Shown here: one piece after another, positions 21,876-32,236 of the stretch
How the letters are laid out: every line of letters begins with the position of its first letter
Position numbering within the stretch: the first letter of the stretch is position 1
The notes under the pieces: model-generated
Told to the model about the DNA's origin: nothing
What the model saw: only the letters and a program-made list of their open reading frames with translations
Database searches by the model: none
Translations under genes and position numbers: made by a program
NCBI GenBank assembly: GCA_947069175.1
Contig: CAMTDV010000013.1
Location: 27,345,857-27,409,856, forward strand
Origin: Scalesia atractyloides
Lineage: Eukaryota > Streptophyta > Magnoliopsida > Asterales > Asteraceae
Direction: 5' to 3'
DNA length: 64,000 nucleotides

Positions 21876-22082
21876 TTGTCGTCGGATCCGCCCAGTAATG
21901 CTTCTTTTCGCTCCGGGTGGGATGTGGGTGATTTGGCTCCGATGCTTGAGTTTTTGAAGGAGACTAAGTCTGGGTTTATGGTTAATCCGTATACGTATTT
22001 TGGGTATTCTCCGGCGAATGCTAATTTTTGTTTGTTTAAACCTAACCCTGGCTTGTTTGATAAAGGCACTGGAATAACGTAA
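21876..22082 (+). pseudogene. Captured GH17 glucan endo-1,3-beta-glucosidase fragment
   Basis: The plus strand reads SSDPPSNASFRSGWDVGDLA, PMLEFLKETKSGFMVNPYTY and FGYSPANANFCLFKPNPGLF, ending FDKGTGI at a GT donor (aac|gtaagt). This matches the middle of plant GH17 beta-1,3-glucanases, which hydrolyse callose and related 1,3-glucans in the cell wall, before the second catalytic Glu. Only about 65 residues are present, with no signal peptide and no catalytic residues. The presence of the donor suggests genomic DNA was captured, not cDNA. It lies between Mutator-type inverted arms. Confidence 0.85.
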
Positions 22083-22279
22083 GTTATCTACACTTTAGTT
22101 TTTTTTTTATGTTTATTAGGTACTGTTTTTAACGGCAATTTGTAGATTTTTAGATAAATACACCCACACATTACACCATGTAGGATTTATGCTCTTGTGT
22201 ATTTACAAAGATAACATATACTACAATAGATGGATTATAATGTGGTTCGGTTTAATTTTACCTAAAGTTACTGTCTATA

Positions 22280-22795
22280 GGTAGGTGATGAATAATTACA
22301 ATGTTCTAGGAGCTGGATGGAGCTGGATGTTGGTGGATGTTGGTGGTAAGGATTCGGGGATCGGTTCGGTTGTTGAAAATGGGTCTGTAAAGAAGGATGA
22401 TTTGGTGAAGATTGGGGAAAATGGTCAAGAACAGGGTCCGGAAAAGGTTCAGGTTGTGGTGGAGAACCAGTCAAAATCGTCATTACACGGATCAATCTAA
22501 CAACCAATGGAACATGGAAGTGGAGAAAGACTTACCGGACCATCGTCTTCGCCGGAACCCTTGGAATCTATTGACAATGTTTACGTGGTTCTTAAGAACC
22601 ACCATCGTTCCCACCGTATGGAAAGTTCTAGCCGAATCATTACCACTGTTTCTTGCCTGCGCAATCCGTCTTCACCATCGAATTCGGATTCCCTGCCTTC
22701 CGATTAATAAGTTGTGGTGGTCCACGCGCCGGAGTATGACTGGCGCCGCCGTAGCATGGTTGCACCACCGTCAGATTTCTCAAGTTGATAATTAA
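22280..22795. other. Second internal segment of the Pack-MULE, origin unknown
   Basis: GC-richer than its flanks, with several overlapping open frames on both strands and no recognisable domain. It may be a second captured host fragment. Confidence 0.35.
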
Positions 22796-23043
22796 TTTGT
22801 GTGAGTAAATTGCACAAAACGTCCTTTAAGTTTCACCAATCGGGGAAAAGACGGTTTTACCCTCACATGCTATGCATGTGAGGCCATTTAACATGGATTA
22901 GTAACTGGGTTAGTGATAAAGGATGAAACCTGCAACAAAATTAATCTTAAAGGCTGGTTTTGGCAACTTTTAAACATTAAGGCTGGAACCTGCAAGTTTG
23001 AGAAAACATAAAGGACGTTTTGTGCAATTTACTCTTTTCAAAC

Positions 23044-23408
23044 TGATACATTATATTATACAGCTTGCACTTTTAATGAAATGGTCAAAAAAAAAAATAA
23101 ACCTAGCACACGGCTGCAGGCATGTAGGGTAGACTGGTAAAGCAGCTAGGAACATCTCCATTTCAACTTATTAAAAATCATTCGATTTTTTGTTATATTC
23201 TGTTATTTAACAGATGATTTTAACTTAGAAAGATAACATGTTAAATTCGTTGAAGGTTATATAAAATATATTAAACACATACAATTACATAAACCACTTT
23301 ATAAATCTTGTGAACTCATTATCGAAGTCGCCTTTTATCGTTACCCGGTTTGACTAGCCAAAATCCCTCCTCTCCCCTCCCCCTCTCACGAACCCACCCT
23401 TGTCATTT
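23044..23408. other. SSL intron 1 sequence, nothing recognised
   Basis: No gene or repeat boundary seen. Confidence 0.4.
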
Positions 23409-24053
23409 GATGGTACTAGAACTGCAAACGAACCAAACGTTTGACGAACCAGGTCATGAACTGTCCGGTGGAAAGTTCGTTATTAAACAAACAAACACGA
23501 ACAAGAAATTTCGTTCGTTTAGTTAAATGAACAAACATGAACAGAGACTGTGTTCGTGAACGTTCGGTAATGTGTTCGTTTGTGTTTGATAGTTCATTAG
23601 TGATTTTAGTTTTTATATTATGAACAGAGGTCGTGTTCGTTCGTGAACGTTCAGTAACGTGTTCGTTTGTGTTTGATAGTTCATTAGTGTTTTTAGTTTT
23701 TATATTTATTTAAGTACTTCAAAATTCTGACAAATTAAATATCTAATAAGTGTCTGTGTATTATATGTTCTGTTCATGAATGATTTTTTGTGTTCGTTTG
23801 TTTCCATTTGTGTTTATGAACATTAGTTTGTGCTCATTTGTGTTCATCAATGTTCGTTTTTGTTTGATGCCTAAAATTAACAAACAAACACAAACGAACA
23901 CGAACAAGTTCATTTCCTTAACAAAGGAACAAAACATAAAATCTTGTTCGATAAATGTTCGTACGGTCCGCGAACACATATATTTCTTAACAAACGAACA
24001 CGAACAAGGTCTTGTTAGTGTTCGTCCGGTTCGTTTGCAGCCCTAGATGGCAC
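23409..24053. mobile_element. Non-autonomous hAT element (23,417-24,045)
   Basis: Left end tagaactgcaaacgaacc and right end ggttcgtttgcagccct(a) are inverted repeats. Flanks gatggtac (23,409-23,416) and gatggcac (24,046-24,053) form an 8-bp duplication with one mismatch. The interior is made of repeated gttcgtttgtgttt and its complement, so subterminal repeats dominate. No transposase. Confidence 0.85.
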
Positions 24054-24929
24054 GCCTTTCCGCACACACGGTCACTTGACTCTCTCCTAGTCACCTTTTT
24101 AGGCAGTCCTATCTTTTCCACCTCACCCCAACCCATGAACGTCGCGTTGGAGATTGTCTAAGTTATTAAATGTTAAAGGCTTTTATTATTCTCACACCTC
24201 TAAATCTTATTTTCACATCCTTTTTCACTCTATCTTTCTTTATATATATCTATGTATGTATAGAGAGATAAAGAAGAAAAGTATGTGAATATTAACCCCC
24301 ATATTAAATCATAAATCATTTTATTTACAAACCCTTACATATTATTCTTACAATTTTTTTTACTCTTTATCTCTTTTTATATATCTGTGTATTTAGAGAA
24401 AGAGATGGATGGGAAAGACTTGCTGATACTAACACCCAAAATCATAAAGCATGTTACTGGACAAATAATTTGGTTAAATCATAAATGTGTCTTCATTTTA
24501 CATAGTACAAATATTAAATTTGCCAGTCCCAGTCAACTTTATTCAGTTACATTGATTAATAGAACATGATGACTTCCATTCATTTATTGGATAGAGAGAA
24601 TACAAGCTCGCTAATTTGACATGAGAGGAGGATAGTTGATAGAGAATGATCATTCATATCATTGTTATATAGAATGGGTGTGAGGATGGACCTAGGAAAT
24701 GAAGAATGGAGCTATATTATATATATATATGGATATATATATATTATAATGATATATATATATGTATATATATGTATATAGGTGTGTGTAGAGAAGAAGA
24801 GAGAGAGGACCGGCAACAACGTCTTGGGGAAGATGTTCACGACACCGACGCAGCCTCGAAAATGGTGTTGAGGGGCGTCACCGGGTCTGGACGACCCCCT
24901 ACACCGAGTAGCCTTATGATCATACCATA
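24054..24929. other. SSL intron 1 sequence with AT microsatellites
   Basis: AT-rich; (TA)n-like runs at 24,716-24,780. A GC-richer patch at 24,790-24,910 has no recognised identity. Confidence 0.4.
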
Positions 24930-25136
24930 TTTTTGAAACCAAGTATTTATTTATTTATTTATTTTATTTATTTATTTAGTTTCTGAACTACATCTCGGTC
25001 AGGCTATACATGACCAAAGCTAGATTGAAGTGGAATTCGAACCTAAACACTTCCAAACAGAAACCCATTAAATGATAAACCTTTCCACCTGCATTGCAAC
25101 CACGCGCTAGAACATCATTTTTTGAAACCAAGTATT
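24930..25136 (-). mobile_element. tRNA-derived SINE (24,948-25,118) with 18-bp target duplication
   Basis: The perfect flanking duplication tttttgaaaccaagtatt lies at 24,930-24,947 and 25,119-25,136. On the minus strand the element has a B-box-like aggttcgaattcc and ends in an (aaat)n tail (24,948-24,985). Long duplication plus simple tail show L1-type retroposition. The A box is weak (tgcaatgcaggtgg). Confidence 0.85.
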
Positions 25137-25488
25137 AACTTATATTTTTAGTGAAGGAAGATCGGAATAAATTAAGGAAAATAAAGAGAGTATAAATGCA
25201 TCGGTTTTTTCTGACACAGTTTAACATTTATGTTTAAAATAATATAACACTAAAAGAATTTATTTAGTTAACATAGTCTAGAGGTGTAAATGAATTGAAC
25301 GAACTCGAGCTTGCCTTGTTTAGATTTTAATTTTTAAGACTTGAGCTTGACTTCTCGATAGGTTATAAAGCTCGGTACAAGCTCGGGCCGTTTATTATTC
25401 GTTAATTATTCAATACATTTTTATATGATATTATAATAAAACATATACATATATATTTATATATATATGTTTATTATAACTTCATATA

Positions 25489-26494
25489 TAAGACCACCCG
25501 TAGTGGAGGGGGTTTTGAGCGTTTTTCCCTTAAAAAAACGCCCCTCCACACCATCTAACCACCTCCTTGGGCCTTTAAAAAAATCGAAAACCATTTTATT
25601 TAAAACATCTGACTCAAAATGGATGACCAATATAAGTTTTTTGATGGATTTTTATTATTTTTAATTTAATTCTATTAGAATATCTAATCATTGAAAGCGT
25701 TCAAGCCCTACTACACTTCTTTTTAACTTCAAGTCCCTTTGCTAACTAGGCGCCATGTTTTGCTTCACGTCCAAGGGTGGGGCTAGGGTTGTTCAAATCG
25801 CTCGTCGCTCATTGCTCGCCTGTCAATCGCTCGGAAAATACTCGGAATATGCTTGATCGGTTTAGTTCGGTTTGTAAACGAGCTAAACATAAGCAAAGGT
25901 CCGCCCGGCTCGGTTCGACTCAAATGATTTTTTATTAATTTATTACATATATATTCATATTTTATACATATCGCTCTATTAGATTTGGACCACTATACTC
26001 AAGTATACAATTATATTTATCCATACTAGCCTAATCAACCCAATACAAAATTCAACACCAAATTTAAAACTAAAACTCTAAGTCGTAAAGCGACAATATT
26101 TGACATATTTCTCTTATTAATCGTCGGTCGTCAATCGTCTCACGCTTTAACCATACACCACAATGCGACAATTGTTCTTCGTTGTATATTCATCGTCTCA
26201 CCTGCCTCAACCAAATATTCATCCTCAGACGATCCGACCTCAATCTTAGTGTCATTCTCGGACAATTGGACCATAGTCGAGACCCGATAGCGGAGACATC
26301 TAAGGAAACATGCTAAATATATGGTTGTCCAAATTACTTTCGCTCGCCCGGAAAACTACACGCTCGAATATGGTCGTTCGGATTTCGCTCGGTTGTAAAC
26401 GAGCCAAGCGCGAGCAGAGGTCTGCTCAGTTCGGCTCAGCTCGTGAACAGCCCTAGGTGGGTATTTGTTTCACCCAACACTACACATGGTCTAA
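25489..26494. mobile_element. PIF/Harbinger-like MITE (25,492-26,491) with TAA duplication
   Basis: Ends gaccacccgtagtgg and (inverted) gaccatgtgtagtg, each preceded or followed by taa (25,489-25,491 and 26,492-26,494), the 3-bp duplication typical of PIF/Harbinger. Without the nested hAT its length is about 340 bp, a normal MITE size. Confidence 0.7.
25786..26463. mobile_element. Inner hAT MITE (25,794-26,455)
   Basis: Ends tagggttgttcaaatcg and (inverted) tagggctgttcacgagc. Flanks ggtggggc and ggtgggta agree at six of eight positions. Subterminal cgctcg and gagcga motifs recur, as in other hAT MITEs. Confidence 0.75.
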
Positions 26495-26630
26495 CAATAA
26501 TTATTAAATAAATATTCATTTAATATTAGATAAAAACTATTTAGGCTTGTGAGTTAGCTCGAGCCTGAACCTATATATTAAACGAGCTTCAACAAAAACT
26601 TGACTATATGTGTTATTTATTCAACCCCTA

Positions 26631-27758
26631 AATAGACGTGTTTATTCAACCCATGTAATAAACGGATTATTAAAAATGTCATTTTTTACTACTTTGTATA
26701 TAAAATTATATTTATTCGATTCGTGTATAACACGGGGTTTTAACCCCATATATATTATATAATATATGTATATGACAGTTATAAAAAAAAAATTCATATT
26801 AGTTAACAAAACTAATAAATCTAAATGAATAGAACTATTTTTTCAGATGTTACACCTTTATATGTATATATATATATATATATATAATATACACACATGC
26901 ACGTCTCATCTATTAACAAGTAATGAAATTATTTAAATAAAGAAACAAAATATATTATAGTACTATGTTATTTCAGAAAAATAATAAACAATAAATTAAT
27001 GAGCAGTAATTTTCTATATGTAAAAAAGTTATTTTTCTATTATAAAAATTAAAAATTATCTCTTTAATATAATATAATAGAATTTAATAATAATAGTAAA
27101 GGACCACTAGTCTAATTAATGATAGATGTTTGTTCAGGTGTAATTCATGTTAACTAGTAGAGTTGAAGTCCTACTGAAGATAAAAATAAGGTTCTAATAA
27201 AACACACTTTAAAATCTTAATTTTACACTTTCTATACTGGTTGTAAAACGATGCGGGTCGTATAGATGAAAAAAAATATTAGGTTGTATAACATTCTATA
27301 TGAGTCGTATAACATTATACGGGTCATATACATTATATTAGGTTTGAATTGTATAACATTGTATACGGGTCGTATAATGTTATACGTCCGTATATATAGA
27401 GACAAAAGAACTTCTGACATTTTTTTTTATGCAACGATTAGTTATACGGTTCATGTAACTCCATATAAGCCGTATATATATAGGTATATAAAAATAAGAT
27501 TTTAAGATGTGAATAGTGGATTCAAAAATTATTTTGTAGTAGTTTGCTGAACAAATGTTTGTAGTAGTTTGCTGAACAAATGTTTCAAAATTCAAACTTC
27601 TACGCTCAGCAAACCAAACACCGATTAAACAATTGGTCTTTACACTTTATCTCCTAAGCAATTGTATTTTAATACTTTATTATCAGAAAAAGTCTCTTAC
27701 TTCTATAAAAAATTAATTATTATAATAAAGATAATAATTGCGTTAACTATCGACTAAC
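26631..27758. other. AT-rich intron 1 sequence with inverted motif cluster
   Basis: At 27,240-27,480 a gtataacattatacgggtc motif and its inverse recur about six times. At 27,533-27,585 a 26-bp unit (ttgtagtagtttgctgaac..) is exactly duplicated. No coding sequence. Confidence 0.5.
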
Positions 27759-28207
27759 CTTATAAGCATCCGCCACGTACACTTCACCGGAGTAACCAAG
27801 AGCGAGTCCAAGAGGTCTACCACCGGTTTAACCCAGTCCTCCACCACCGAGTCATTCACAGTGACTCGTTTAATCCACCCATCAACACAGCTAGTGTAGA
27901 AAACACCTAACTTCGAGTCATACACGATGTCTTCAGGACCCAACAACTGACCCTCTCCAATCTTTTCAGACCCATGGAGCACCCGTGGGTTGACCCGAGG
28001 TAGTTCAAACATGGGTTTCTTGACTAACTCGTTGGCGGGATATTGAACCGCATCGAAGGTATCGAACTGGACCAGAAGTAAAGCTAACACGACGGTGGCT
28101 ACGGCGGAGATGAGTAGAACCCGATGCCAAGACGTGGTGGTTTGGGTTGAGGTGGTGGACGGAGTTGGTGGTGAGGTGGGCGTCGGTGAGTGAGTTGACT
28201 CGGCCAT
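27759..28207 (-). pseudogene. SSL pseudogene exon 1
   Basis: Starts at ATG 28,207 (MAESTHSPTP). It contains the signal anchor and the first propeller blade (GPEDIVYDSKLGVFYTSCVD, GWIKRVTVNDS). After VEDWV one base is missing, so TGGRPLGLALGYSGEVYVAD is only read in a shifted frame. It ends at AAG|GTTAGT (donor 27,753-27,758). Confidence 0.88.
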
Positions 28208-28262
28208 TGAATGAGATCAAAATGAGTAAACAGTACGTCATCTGACTTGCCTGTTGTGTAGG

Positions 28263-28300
<38 letters not shown>

Positions 28301-29000
28301 GTATGATTCTATTTCCTGTTTAACTTTTTAGAGCATCGTATTTATCTATCAAATTCTGATATATTGGTTTTTACAATATAAAAAGTGATTGTAAATGGTT
28401 GTGAGTGTAGTACAAAGAAAATATTGTTGTTCGCTTGTATATTTGAGATGACATTGTTCATCCTTCATAATTTTTTAATAAATTTTGAAAGTGGTTGAGT
28501 AGATTTGAGAGAAAAGGTAATGATAATATATAAAAATATATTATTTAATTAGAATGAGAAGAAAATATAATTGTTTTTAGTGTAATTATATGATAAAAAA
28601 TAATGAATGGAATGTGAATGCTCTTAGAATTTATAAATATGAATACCTTAACTTAATATCATCCTTATTTTATTTTTTTATTAAAAAGCTTATATATTCT
28701 CTATGTTCTATATCTAATAAATAAGTAAATGGTTGTGTTATATGTTATAATATTGGATAGCAGATCATGTAAAAGAGAGAAATTTCATATAAGTTATAGG
28801 AGAGAATTATACGTGTCATTCTCAATTTAAGGAGAGAAATGTACGATGATTTTTTTTTTAACCTTGAGCTAGTTTTCTCTTTAATTTTCAAACGACTATC
28901 GTTTTTTCATACGTTAATATTTTTTTTTAAATTACATTGTGTTAACGAGCATTTCATTCCCTTTAATTTGAAAAAGTATTGCTAATAGTTTACTTAATTT
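28208..29000. other. Upstream region of the SSL pseudogene
   Basis: A (TA)n microsatellite lies at 28,266-28,294, about 60 bp upstream of the ATG, followed by AT-rich DNA. No distinct TATA box can be told apart from the microsatellite. Confidence 0.5.
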
Positions 29001-30160
29001 TATTTTATAGTATTTAGTAGAGATCACATCTGTTTCCTTTGCAGCTTTTGCATCCTCTGCTGTCTACACCTCTATGACACTATCATTGTCATCAAATCAT
29101 TCATAATATGCAGAAATCATCTCGATAAAGTTATCATCTTCAACTTCTTCCATAGCAACAGCTTCAAGTTGCTTATGACAAGGAACCTACCATAATACAT
29201 GAAACCATACATGACATCACAACATAAACATAATCAGCATCGTCAAAATAGAACTAATAACAACAAACATCAACAATTGCATATTCGTTCATTACTTGGC
29301 TATCTCATTTACAAGATTACAGTCACGTTCATCAACTATCAAACCTTTAACAACCATTACATAACTCTACTTAAACACAGAGTACACAAAAAACATCCAA
29401 CTGAACATCAACAGCATCTTCAAAACCATCACCTCCTTAGCTTTGTTAATTGCAATTTCATCATCTTCAAAACATCACATCCTTAGCTTTCTTGATTGCA
29501 ATTTCATCTTTTTTTTTTCTCAATTATCCTCAACAATGTGGGGATTACGTTGTCACAACCAGGAGAAGATTCCTTAATTATTATCCCAACGTTTGAATCC
29601 ACATGTTCCCAACGGTTAACCTAAGCAAGTTAATTCTACACTTTGCAAAACAAAACCATTTATTCATCAACAATTTTCAAAAGAGTAACATTGTTCAGTC
29701 TATACTTACAAAACATAAATGGCGACGCTCTAAATTAGCTTTGCTCCGTGAGTACTTGAAGCAAATAGAAGCACCACATGAACAAATGATGTCAAATGGT
29801 CTAACCTGCGGATTGGTTTTTTTTATGAAGTCACATCTGAATAGAAGTTATGTGACATCGCTCGTTGTGACATAGTTGAATTGAAGCGTTCTTGAGCAAC
29901 AAGATGAGGAACCAGAGAAAAGAGAAAAGATGAAGGAAAATTGGGAATTAGGGCTCCAATTATAAGATGTTTGGAAGACAAGGGCAAATCCGACTTTTCA
30001 TACATAAAATAAAGGTCAAACTTCGTCAATCTAAGAGAAGTTGGGTGGGGAACTCAGATGGTAGCGCTTGTACTACTGCTAGAAGCAAGAAAGGATTTTA
30101 GGGACTCGACCTGATATTAGTTAACATACTCAGGGACGCAAATTGCATTTTACTCTAACC
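29001..30160 (-). pseudogene. Possible GRF-type zinc-finger relic
   Basis: On the minus strand a leader (complement of about 29,880-30,060) leads to MSQRAMSHNFYSDVTS, which stops early. Further on, at about 29,700-29,800, another frame reads ICSCGASICFKYSRSKANLE, resembling the CxCG..K.S...N.R core of plant GRF zinc fingers. Acidic residues (EEVEDDNFIEMISAYYE) appear at 29,090-29,180. The right edge at about 30,157 (tgcattttactc) resembles a Mutator-type terminus. Weak, degenerate evidence. Confidence 0.25.
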
Positions 30161-32236
30161 TTTGTTATGATAAAGTGTTTGAATTGTTTTCTATTATCCA
30201 AGTGAAACGTTGTTTCCCTGTGGACGGAAATTAAAATGATTTGAGCATAATTTAGCAAATATATTTTACTTAAGAATTTATAACTGTTTATTATAAAATA
30301 AATGCTCTTTTAGAATTTGTTGTTAGTTGCATGAAAGTCAAACTTATTTTTCTCACTGTATTTTCTGGTTGGTAAGATACTCTTTATCTTCTTTTATCAA
30401 AACAAAAGAGAAAATAAATAGACGATTTAGAATACCAATACCACATATATACATACCTCTATGATATATAGTAAAGTCTCATTTTGTGATATATGTGTTT
30501 TTGGTTTAGTCGCTTTCATTGAAAAAGACTTGTTTTTTTTTTCATATCTAGGTCCTCAACGTTTTAAGATTTTATCGTTTTCATCTATTTCGTAAACCAC
30601 ATAAAAAGAGAGCAATTTAATCTTTTTTATCCCTACACAAATATAAAATAACATTAAAGAAGAAAAAATACTTAAAATTAAAACTTACATTTAATTCAAA
30701 TCCCAATAAATCAATTATTATATTCTAATTTTAAGTAACTTAAAGGTCCACTATAAATAATTACACGATCTTTATAAGTAACTGAAAGCCCAATTGATTA
30801 AAATAGCCTAACCCTCAAACAAGATTTAATAAAATAAGGTTACACAAAAGTTTGAATGGCAATTTGAAGTTGTACTAACGTCCAACGTACTGTTTGTCAC
30901 ACTGTTGTTTTATTGCCCCAATCAACAAATCTAACAAATCAATGAACCACCAGTCACCACACAACCGTCCGATTAGTCTCTCCTTCAATCCGAATGTATT
31001 TTTGATTCTTTAATATTCTTGGATTTTAGCCTTGTTAGATGCTAAGGTTCCTTTAAAAATATTAAGGCTTGTTAGAATCCTATAGTTTTCTTTAAAGATG
31101 TCAAGTCTTGTTACGTTGTTAGAGCTTGGTGTTTTTTAACTCGTTTTAGGCTTCATTAAATTTATCAATTATCATCAGTAGTTCCTTTAAAGATATTAAG
31201 GTTTTAGACTTTTAGTTTATAAACTTAAGTATAATTTTTGCAAAAAACTTATAGTTTTCTTGTTTATTTAGGGTCTTGGGCACAATTTCAAGCTATAAAA
31301 ATCCGAATAGAACATATCTATTAGGTACTTGTTTACCTTTATTTATTATCGTGTTTTTTTTATTATTATTATTTAATGTACGATAAAAAAAGTTTAGGAT
31401 ACCCTTGATTTTTTGGCTTAGATATGTCATTGTTTGGAACCAAATGGGAATATACTAGTTTTGCTTTACAAAGTGACTATTGTATTTCGTTCTCATGAAC
31501 GTAAGTCATACATATATTTACATTTTTTGCTCTCGAAGTGTAAGCTATATATATAATTACATGGTTATTATAGATCTTAATTATATTTATACAAAGTCAT
31601 CTTGTCTATCTTATCATCTAGTATAACTATGACTTGATCTCTCCTATTATATGTTACGTTCTTATGTTATACGTACTTTTTCCTTTCCTGTACATTACGT
31701 TACTAATTACCAACGCTATTAGAGAAGACATAAAATGGTGCTCGAGAGTTAGAAAACCTTTGTTTTGGTAAATACAATGGACCTGATTTTGTATTTAATT
31801 TCAAGTTATATAATGTTATAAGTAATTAGGGATTTTGGCTTAGTATATTGTTAAATCTGATTGTAAAATAGTTTTATTGCAAGTTAAGATGTTCTATGAT
31901 GACCAAGATAGTACCAAGTTTGAAAAGTTTAAGGGATTTATAAGTAGGTTTTAAAAGGATGAAAAGTGGTGGTCGAATAGTAAACGCTTGCAATACATAT
32001 TTTACAGCAAGGGAACATAGACTAGTAAGTCCGAGTAAAACTAAATCATAAACTCTGTAACACTTGTTCTCATAATTATAATTACTGAAAATCTTAAAAT
32101 AGTTGATTTGTTTCTGTCTCAATTTTTTATATAGAACTTACAAGTCTAAGTTAACTAATAACCCAAACAAAGTGACGTAATAAATTATTACTCATACAAC
32201 AAAATTCAAAACACATCAAAAGTTTTGGACTTGAGA
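30161..32236. other. AT-rich intergenic sequence
   Basis: No gene supported. A ctttaaagat.ttaag motif recurs at 31,050-31,200. Confidence 0.4.

Larger units (their letters stand above)
21466..23043. mobile_element. Pack-MULE (21,475-23,034) with 9-bp target duplication
   Basis: The element begins gagtaaattgcacaaaacg and ends in its inverted copy at 23,034. The inverted arms (about 21,475-21,670 and 22,803-23,034) are about 190 bp or more with high identity. Both ends are flanked by ttttcaaac (21,466-21,474 and 23,035-23,043), a perfect 9-bp duplication as made by Mutator-like elements. The interior has no transposase but carries part of a GH17 glucanase gene, so it is a Pack-MULE. The right arm itself starts with a further inverted copy of the terminus at 22,803. 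It sits in SSL intron 1. Confidence 0.9.
25279..26630. mobile_element. Outer hAT-like element containing two nested elements
   Basis: Left tagaggtgtaaatgaa and right ttatttattcaacccct(a) are imperfect inverted ends, with gagctcgagc-type subterminal motifs on both sides. No clear 8-bp duplication. A Harbinger-like MITE (25,492-26,491) is inserted in it. Confidence 0.5.
19703..28207 (-). pseudogene. Strictosidine-synthase-like gene, disrupted (4 exons)
   Basis: Four exons on the minus strand give a membrane-anchored six-bladed beta-propeller of the strictosidine synthase-like (SSL) family. Exon 1 is 27,759-28,207, exon 2 20,935-21,224, exon 3 20,397-20,529 and exon 4 19,703-19,990. Residues 1-26 are Ser/Thr/Pro-rich and about 27-46 (SWHRVLLISAVATVVLALLL) form a signal anchor. 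Later blocks include LGPEDIVYD, NGVLYFTDASWKYD, EGRPYGR, YYANGVEMS, LPGIPDNIRYDGEGYYWIA and the C-terminal YLGNLMKS. Lesions: a 1-bp loss in exon 1 near 27,830; a small deletion in exon 2 at the EVLT/YGVKF join; an in-frame TAG at 21,089-21,091; and a TG instead of AG before exon 2. SSL proteins generally lack strictosidine synthase activity, so the ancestral substrate is unknown. Intron 1 is 6.5 kb and full of transposons. Confidence 0.85.

Noticed and set aside
21740..22069. Glycine-rich protein on the minus strand
   Set aside because: The poly-Gly run comes from a simple CCACC repeat, and the rest is antisense to the GH17 fragment.
22412..22795. 127-residue plus-strand protein
   Set aside because: Overlapping frames on both strands in GC-richer DNA; no domain or coding signature recognised.
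23761..24046. Small proteins on both strands
   Set aside because: They are translations of the hAT element's gttcgtttgtg subterminal repeats.
19703..28207. Intact strictosidine-synthase-like gene
   Set aside because: Two frame breaks, an in-frame TAG and a lost acceptor cannot be joined into one open frame.
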